Notes under the pieces: generated by a model
What the model saw: only the letters and a program-made list of their open reading frames with translations
Databases searched by the model: none
What the model was told of the DNA's origin: nothing
Shown here: positions 7,838 through 11,996 of the stretch, in pieces
Numbering within the stretch: the stretch's first letter is position 1
Layout: each line of letters begins with the position of its first letter
Program-made: the position numbers and the translations under genes
Assembly (NCBI GenBank): GCA_031362155.1
Contig: JANLRZ010000212.1
Coordinates: 1-11,996 of the forward strand
DNA: 11,996 nt
Reading direction: 5' to 3'
Source: JAENVU01 sp031362155
GTDB lineage: Bacteria > Actinomycetota > Acidimicrobiia > IMCC26256 > JAENVU01

Positions 7838-7841
7838 ATTC

Positions 7842-8618
7842 ATGGCCAGACTCGCAGGCAAGGTTGCGCTCATCACCGGCGCCGGCAATGGCATGGGTCA
7901 GGTGGCGTCGATGTTGTTCGCGTCCGAGGGTGCGCGCATCGTCGTCGCCGACTTCAGCGAGACGGGTGGCGCGGAGACGGTCGCGGCCGTCGAAGCCGCG
8001 GGCGGCGAGGCCGCATTCGTCAAGGTTGATGTTGCCAACGCCGAGCAGGTCGAGGCGATGGTCGCGTTCGCGATGGAGACCTACGGCTCGCTCGACGTGC
8101 TCTACAACAACGCGGGCATCTTCCCCGCCGACGACGGTGGCGCGACCGAGACGCCCGAACCCACCTGGGACCGTGTGATGGAGGTCAACCTGAAGGGGGT
8201 CTGGCTCGGCTGCAAGTACGGCATACCGGCGATGCTGGAAACGGGCGGAGGCTCGATCGTGAATGTCGCGAGCTTCGTCGCGTTGATGGGTGCGGCGACG
8301 GCCCAGATCGCGTACACCGCCTCGAAGGGTGGTGTGTTGGCCATGACCCGCGAGATCGCAGTCGAGTACGGCCGCCAAGGCATCCGGGCCAACTCCCTCT
8401 GCCCCGGCCCGGTGTCGACGCCCATGCTCGAGGAACTGATGAGCGACCCGGAGCGAAAGGCGCGTCGGGTGGTGCACATTCCGATGGGCCGACTCGGCCA
8501 AGCCGAGGAACTGGCCAAGGCCGCGCTCTTCCTGGCCTCGGACGACTCCTCCTACATGACCGGCGCGCAGCTCGTGATCGACGGTGGCATCACCGCGGCC
8601 TACGTCACCCCCGAATAG
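7842..8618 (+). CDS. SDR-family NAD(P)-dependent oxidoreductase
   Basis: This 258-residue classical short-chain dehydrogenase/reductase is full length. It has the nucleotide-binding TGAGNGMG at residues 12-19, NNAG at 89-92, and the catalytic set Asn116, Ser144, Tyr158 and Lys162. Asp37 at the end of the second strand (VVADF) favours NAD over NADP. The C-terminus has the usual CPGPVSTPM and DGG segments. It would oxidise an alcohol or reduce a ketone in the cytosol; the substrate is not evident. It is the first gene of a plus-strand operon with the glutamine-synthetase-like and amidotransferase genes. The M. tuberculosis cluster Rv2857c-Rv2860c contains the same three families, so a role in the same amine-related pathway is likely by context. 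Confidence 0.9.
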   Translation: MARLAGKVALITGAGNGMGQVASMLFASEGARIVVADFSETGGAETVAAVEAAGGEAAFVKVDVANAEQVEAMVAFAMETYGSLDVLYNNAGIFPADDGGATETPEPTWDRVMEVNLKGVWLGCKYGIPAMLETGGGSIVNVASFVALMGAATAQIAYTASKGGVLAMTREIAVEYGRQGIRANSLCPGPVSTPMLEELMSDPERKARRVVHIPMGRLGQAEELAKAALFLASDDSSYMTGAQLVIDGGITAAYVTPE

Positions 8619-8642
8619 CGGCAGACCCACCCTCGGGGCCCG

Positions 8643-8670
8643 TACGCTCTCGGCGACCGCTCTCGAGGAG
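8643..8670 (+). promoter_or_regulatory. Ribosome site and possible -10 box before the glutamine-synthetase-like gene
   Basis: GAGGAG at 8665-8670 lies 5 bases before ATG 8676 and supports that start. TACGCT at 8643-8648 matches the TAnnnT -10 form and could give a secondary promoter inside the operon. No -35 box is clear, so the promoter part is weak. Confidence 0.4.
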
Positions 8671-8675
8671 TACAG

Positions 8676-10052
8676 ATGCCAGGCAATCTGTCGCCCACCA
8701 CCCTGCGCGACCTCATCGTCACCGGCGAGATCGACACCGTCGTCGTCTGCTTCCCCGACCTGCAGGGTCGACTCATGGGCAAGCGCGTCATCGGCCACTA
8801 CTTCGTGGAGCACATCCTTGACGGCGGTGGCGCGATCGAGGCGTGCAACTACCTCATCGCACTCGACGTCGACATGACCCCGCTCCCCGGATACGACTTC
8901 GCCAACTGGGAACAGGGCTACGGCGACTTCCGGTGCGTCCCGGATCTCACCACGCTGCGCCGGATTCCGTGGCTGGACAAGACCGCGCTTGTGCTCTGTG
9001 ACCTCGTCGACGAGGGAACCGGCGAGCCGGTCGAGGTGTCACCCCGCCAGATCCTGCGCACGCAGATCGCCCGGGCCGCGGCGTTGGGCTTCGAAGTCAA
9101 GATCGGTGCCGAACTCGAGTTCTTCCTCTTCGAGGACACCTACCGCGAGGCCGCGGCCAAGCGGTACACCGACCTCACGCCGCACTCCGATGTGATCGAG
9201 GATTACCACATCCTCCAGACCACTCGCGACGAGTACCTGATCAAGCAGATTCGCAACGGGATCCACGACGCGGCAATCCCGGTCGAGTTCTCGAAGGGTG
9301 AGGCCGGCAAGGGTCAACACGAGATCAACCTCGTCTACGCCGAAGCATTGGAGATGGCCGACCGCCTCGCGATCTACAAGAACGGCGCGAAGGAGATCGC
9401 GTCACTGAACGGTCGGTCGATCACCTTCATGGCGAAGTACTCGATGGAGGAAGTCGGCTCGTCGTGTCACGTGCATTCCAGCGTGTGGGACGCGACGACC
9501 GGCGCCAACCTCATGTGGTCCGAGGACGCGCCCCACCACCTTTCCGACGTCTTCCGCGGGTGGCTCGGCGGCATCGTGACCTCTGGCCGCGAACTCGCGT
9601 GGATGTTCGCCCACTACGTCAACTCCTATAAGCGGTACCAGCCCGATTCGTGGGCGCCGACGGCGCTCGCGTGGGGGTACGACAATCGCACCTGCGGCTA
9701 TCGACTCGTCGGCCACGGGCCCGCGTATCGCGTCGAGTCGCGTATCCCCGGCGCCGACGTGAACCCCTACCTCGCGTTCGCCGGCATCATCGCGGCCGGT
9801 CTTCACGGCGTGACCAACACCATCGAGCCTCCGGAACCGTTCGTGGGCAACGCGTACGACGCACCCGAACTCCCCCACGTGCCGTCCACGCTGGTGGAGG
9901 CGATCGACGCGTTCGAGTCGAGTGAGATCGCGAAGGCCGCCTTCGGTCCGGCGGTGCATCACCACTTGTTGAACACCGCGAAGCAGGAGTGGGCCACGTT
10001 CAACCGGGCGGTCACCGACTGGGAACGCCAACGCAACTTCGAGCAGATTTGA
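8676..10052 (+). CDS. Glutamine-synthetase-like gamma-glutamyl ligase (GlnA4/PuuA type)
   Basis: The 458-residue product has the glutamine synthetase fold in the branch that joins glutamate to amines rather than ammonia (PuuA, GlnA3/GlnA4, IpuC-like). Metal- and ATP-binding landmarks are present: GAELEFF with Glu146 and Glu148, KGEAGKGQHEIN with Glu209 and Glu216, SSCHVHSS with His265 and His267, NSYKRYQP at 316-323, and RVESRIPGADVNPYLA at 352-367. The expected reaction is ATP-dependent formation of a gamma-glutamyl amide in the cytosol. It is directly followed by a gamma-glutamyl hydrolase gene whose start overlaps its stop by one base (TGATG). This supports an amine-catabolic rather than nitrogen-assimilation role, because true GlnA is rarely paired this way. 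The amine (putrescine, ethanolamine, isopropylamine or other) cannot be decided. Confidence 0.88.
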   Translation: MPGNLSPTTLRDLIVTGEIDTVVVCFPDLQGRLMGKRVIGHYFVEHILDGGGAIEACNYLIALDVDMTPLPGYDFANWEQGYGDFRCVPDLTTLRRIPWLDKTALVLCDLVDEGTGEPVEVSPRQILRTQIARAAALGFEVKIGAELEFFLFEDTYREAAAKRYTDLTPHSDVIEDYHILQTTRDEYLIKQIRNGIHDAAIPVEFSKGEAGKGQHEINLVYAEALEMADRLAIYKNGAKEIASLNGRSITFMAKYSMEEVGSSCHVHSSVWDATTGANLMWSEDAPHHLSDVFRGWLGGIVTSGRELAWMFAHYVNSYKRYQPDSWAPTALAWGYDNRTCGYRLVGHGPAYRVESRIPGADVNPYLAFAGIIAAGLHGVTNTIEPPEPFVGNAYDAPELPHVPSTLVEAIDAFESSEIAKAAFGPAVHHHLLNTAKQEWATFNRAVTDWERQRNFEQI

Positions 10053-10792
10053 TGAGCCGCACCTCGGGCACCGTGCCGCTGATCGCCCTCCCCGCGTACC
10101 CGGTCGTGGCCGGTCGCGTCGATGGTTGGGCCGACCCCGCGTTTGCGATCCAGCAGATGTACGTCCAGTCACTGCAACGGGCCGGCGCGCAGGAGGCCGT
10201 CCTCGGCCCGCGCCACCTCGACCGCGAGGCGGCGCGCACGGTGCTCGCTCGTTTCGACGGGCTCGTGCTCCCTGGTGGCGGCGACGTCAACCCCGAGCGC
10301 TACGGCCAGCCGGCCGCGCCGGAGACCTACGGGGTGATCGCGGTGCGGGACGAGTTCGAGTTCGAGTTGTGTGCGGCCGCGTTGGAGTTGTCGCTTCCGA
10401 TTCTCGCCATCTGTCGGGGCGCGCAGGTGCTCAACGTCGAGCTCGGCGGAACGCTGCACCAACACATCACGCCGTCGTTTCCCGGTCACGGCACGCCCGG
10501 CGTCGAGGGTGCGCAGAACGTGCACGACGTGGAGATCGAATCCGACTCCCGCACCGGACGGGCGATGGGTTCGTCACGGGTGGCGTGCTCCTGTCATCAC
10601 CATCAGGCCATCGACCGCGTCGGTCGCGATCTTCGGGTGACCGCGCGTGATGCCGACGGGACGATCGAAGCCGTCGAGCTTTCGGGCGCCGCCTGGGTGA
10701 CCGCGGTCCAGTGGCACCCCGAGGACACCTCCGCCGACGACCCGGCTCAGCAGGGCCTGTTCGACGCGCTGGTCGACGCCGCGAGGCACTGA
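10052..10792 (+). CDS. Class I amidotransferase (peptidase C26), gamma-glutamyl amide hydrolase, PuuD-like
   Basis: This 246-residue protein belongs to the PuuD-like peptidase C26 group of class I glutamine amidotransferases. The catalytic triad is visible as Cys121 in ICRGAQVLNV, His222 and Glu224 in VQWHPED. LPGGGDVNPERYG at 73-85 and SCHHHQAID at 180-188 are family signatures. PuuD cleaves gamma-glutamyl-GABA to glutamate and GABA in putrescine breakdown; this protein likely hydrolyses the analogous intermediate made by the ligase encoded just before it. The ATG at 10052 shares its A with the ligase's TGA, so translation is probably coupled and the two enzymes made in a fixed ratio. The upstream in-frame codons from 9989 lie within the ligase gene and are not part of the protein. 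Confidence 0.9.
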   Translation: MSRTSGTVPLIALPAYPVVAGRVDGWADPAFAIQQMYVQSLQRAGAQEAVLGPRHLDREAARTVLARFDGLVLPGGGDVNPERYGQPAAPETYGVIAVRDEFEFELCAAALELSLPILAICRGAQVLNVELGGTLHQHITPSFPGHGTPGVEGAQNVHDVEIESDSRTGRAMGSSRVACSCHHHQAIDRVGRDLRVTARDADGTIEAVELSGAAWVTAVQWHPEDTSADDPAQQGLFDALVDAARH

Positions 10793-10910
10793 CGTCGGGC
10801 CAACGCAACCGGGCGGTGGCGTCCACGTCGACGCGTCCAACGCCGTGCCCAATTCTCGCACGCGCGTTCCGCAAGCTTGTGCCGAAGGAGATTGGAAGAC
10901 TCGGCACGCC
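10793..10910. terminator. Convergent spacer with a possible hairpin terminator
   Basis: The 118-bp spacer between the convergent hydrolase and thioesterase genes holds a perfect 7-bp inverted repeat, GTGCCGA at 10879-10885 and TCGGCAC at 10901-10907, with a 15-base loop. It ends 3 bases from the thioesterase stop (10911-10913). No T-run follows on either strand, so it would be an atypical terminator. No gene is seen here. Confidence 0.3.
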
Positions 10911-11762
10911 CTACCTCGGTGGAAGCAACAAAGAGGTGCTGAGCCCGTGCGCGAGTTGGTGATCGTCCGCTTGGACTTCAATCGCAACGGTCGCGGTCCC
11001 GGCTTGGACCGAAACCATGGTTCCCGAAGACTGCACAACGCGAGTCGCCGGCGCGGTGGTAAAGCGCAACGAGAGGTCGGGGTTCGGCCCGACGAGATTC
11101 GCCGGGACAAACGATTGAAGCACTGGAGCGGCGACGATCGCGTCGGCACCGAGACACGCAACCTCGGGACCGGTGACCTCGAGACTGTCCCACGGCACCG
11201 TGATCCGCCCGATCTGCGATGGCGTGCCGTCGATGTTCGGTCGGCGCTCGTCGAAGCCGCGGAGCAACACACCGTCTTGTTGCCGGAGCGTTTGCAGTGA
11301 CTCCTGCATGGGTGCGATCGGTGGCGAGGTCTCGAACGGAGCGGTCTGTACCCTGAATGGCACTGAGCGCGTATCGCAGAAGCCAGCTGCGAGCGCACTC
11401 GGCCTGACCATCGTGACCAGCGCAATCGCCGCGAGTTTGTTGCGGCCGTCGTATACCTCGACCTCCACGGTTGCCACCGTTCGCCCTGCGTGACGCACTT
11501 CAGCGGTCGCGGACGCGCGGCCACTCGGCACCGATCGAACCATCTGAATGTGCATTGAGGTCGGCGTACGCTCCGGAGTGGCACAACGAGCCAGCGCCAC
11601 CACGCCCGCAGCGAGCGCTCCGCCGTACACCGCACCCCAGTTGCTGTTCAGATGAGCACCGAAGTCGAAGCACCATGTGTCGTGCTCGGGAGTCGGGCCG
11701 CCGAGGAAGTCGCGCACCGCCGCCAATACATCCGACGTCACGTCTTGCTGACTGCTCGACAT
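10911..11762 (-). CDS. Thioesterase-family (double hotdog, 4HBT_3-like) protein
   Basis: The 283-residue protein looks like a two-hotdog acyl-CoA thioesterase of the TesB-like / 4HBT_3 type. The first domain (about 30-120) has SNWGAVYGGALAAGVVAL, the long central helix of the hotdog fold with the expected Gly-Gly, followed by strands ending in VEVEVYDGRNKLAAIALVTM. The second (about 185-283) has PDLSLRF at 228-234 and a matching strand series ending in LSTSLLLP. Substrate and exact reaction are not evident; hydrolysis of an acyl-CoA thioester is the family expectation. ATG 11762 is preferred because GAGGAG (minus strand, 11769-11774) lies 6 bases upstream. An in-frame start at 11795 would place that site inside the gene. 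It converges on the amidotransferase gene and may be downstream of the membrane-protein gene at the window edge. Confidence 0.72.
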   Translation of the reverse strand: MSSSQQDVTSDVLAAVRDFLGGPTPEHDTWCFDFGAHLNSNWGAVYGGALAAGVVALARCATPERTPTSMHIQMVRSVPSGRASATAEVRHAGRTVATVEVEVYDGRNKLAAIALVTMVRPSALAAGFCDTRSVPFRVQTAPFETSPPIAPMQESLQTLRQQDGVLLRGFDERRPNIDGTPSQIGRITVPWDSLEVTGPEVACLGADAIVAAPVLQSFVPANLVGPNPDLSLRFTTAPATRVVQSSGTMVSVQAGTATVAIEVQADDHQLAHGLSTSLLLPPR

Positions 11763-11768
11763 CCAGAG

Positions 11769-11774
11769 CTCCTC
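11769..11774 (-). promoter_or_regulatory. Ribosome binding site of the thioesterase-like gene
   Basis: GAGGAG on the minus strand, 6 bases before ATG 11762, decides the start in favour of 11762. Confidence 0.6.
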
Positions 11775-11865
11775 GCACGTTTTCGACAAACGCATACTGC
11801 CGGATCGGCGGGCGGTCCGCTTCCCATCCGGTGCGACCTGCGCCGCCGCCTATTGCGGCAGGGTG

Positions 11866-11996
11866 CTACGAGGTAGGTGACGGCTCATCGTCGAAGGCCC
11901 AGCCCCATTCTTCGCTGCGCCGAAAGCCGCGCACCGAGTACCAGACCGACCAGGTCATGAGGGCGAGAGTGAACGGTATTCCCGTGACGACATTCA
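11866..11996 (-). CDS. C-terminal end of a membrane protein (partial)
   Basis: On the minus strand a frame open at the window edge encodes 42 residues before TAG at 11866-11868. It begins NVVTGIPFTLALMTWSVWYS, a plausible last membrane helix, and continues with the charged tail VRGFRRSEEWGWAFDDEP. The Arg cluster after the helix suggests that the tail lies in the cytoplasm. The rest of the gene is outside the window, so the family cannot be named. The 103-bp gap to the thioesterase start holds only a 5-bp inverted repeat (11845-11849 with 11855-11859) just past this stop. Cotranscription of the two genes is possible. Confidence 0.55.
   Translation of the reverse strand, partial: NVVTGIPFTLALMTWSVWYSVRGFRRSEEWGWAFDDEPSPTS

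Noticed and set aside
7781..7894. N-terminal extension of lysX to 7894
   Set aside because: The extra 38 residues would overlap the SDR gene and its ribosome site and do not resemble synthetase sequence.
4607..8029. A 1140-codon open frame on the plus strand, antisense to lysX
   Set aside because: It is Arg/Asp/His/Gly-rich with no recognisable domain, covers a clearly conserved gene on the other strand, and is the usual by-product of strong third-position G/C bias.
7824..8813. A 329-codon minus-strand open frame antisense to the SDR gene
   Set aside because: The SDR frame carries all catalytic motifs; the antisense frame shows no family features.
11845..11859. Hairpin GCCGC-CTATT-GCGGC after the partial membrane-protein gene
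   Set aside because: The stem is only 5 bp with no T-run, and such stems are common by chance at this GC content.

Overview
This GC-rich window (strong G/C bias at third codon positions, GTG and TTG starts) fits a high-GC actinobacterium. An F420-type luciferase-like oxidoreductase, a LysX-type tRNA ligase/lipid aminoacylase fusion and a Mycobacterium-like SDR / glutamine-synthetase-like / amidotransferase cluster point the same way. I suspect an Acidimicrobiia-like lineage, but that is inference. The window is dense with ordinary chromosomal genes. I see no tRNA, rRNA, insertion sequence, phage gene or CRISPR array.

Left part (1-2621): an F420-dependent oxidoreductase gene lies 21 bp downstream of an esterase-family gene, both on the minus strand. 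The esterase gene looks damaged: its membrane-anchor N-terminus is in another frame, and roughly 100 residues before the nucleophile motif, including the oxyanion-hole strand, appear to be missing. Divergent to it is a DMT-family membrane transporter on the plus strand.

Middle (2479-7780, minus strand): a tightly coupled operon of three genes joined by two 4-base GTGA overlaps. The order is a giant LysX-like fusion protein, a small lipoprotein, and an APC-family amino acid/amine permease. In the fusion the lysyl-tRNA synthetase is N-terminal and the membrane-plus-aminoacyltransferase half is C-terminal, the reverse of the mycobacterial LysX order as I know it. The permease and the DMT transporter converge and overlap by 143 bp.

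Right part (7842-10792, plus strand): an SDR dehydrogenase, a glutamine-synthetase-like gamma-glutamyl ligase and a class I amidotransferase-type gamma-glutamyl hydrolase form an operon. It resembles Rv2857c-Rv2860c of M. tuberculosis, but no aldehyde dehydrogenase gene is present. The likely role is catabolism of an amine through a gamma-glutamylated intermediate, and the permease of the divergent operon could supply the substrate. The window ends with a minus-strand thioesterase-like gene and the 3' end of a membrane protein gene.

The best candidates for novelty are the inverted LysX architecture with its coupled lipoprotein and permease, and the reciprocal convergent overlap of two membrane-protein genes. 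I do not see a complete new defence or mobile system here.
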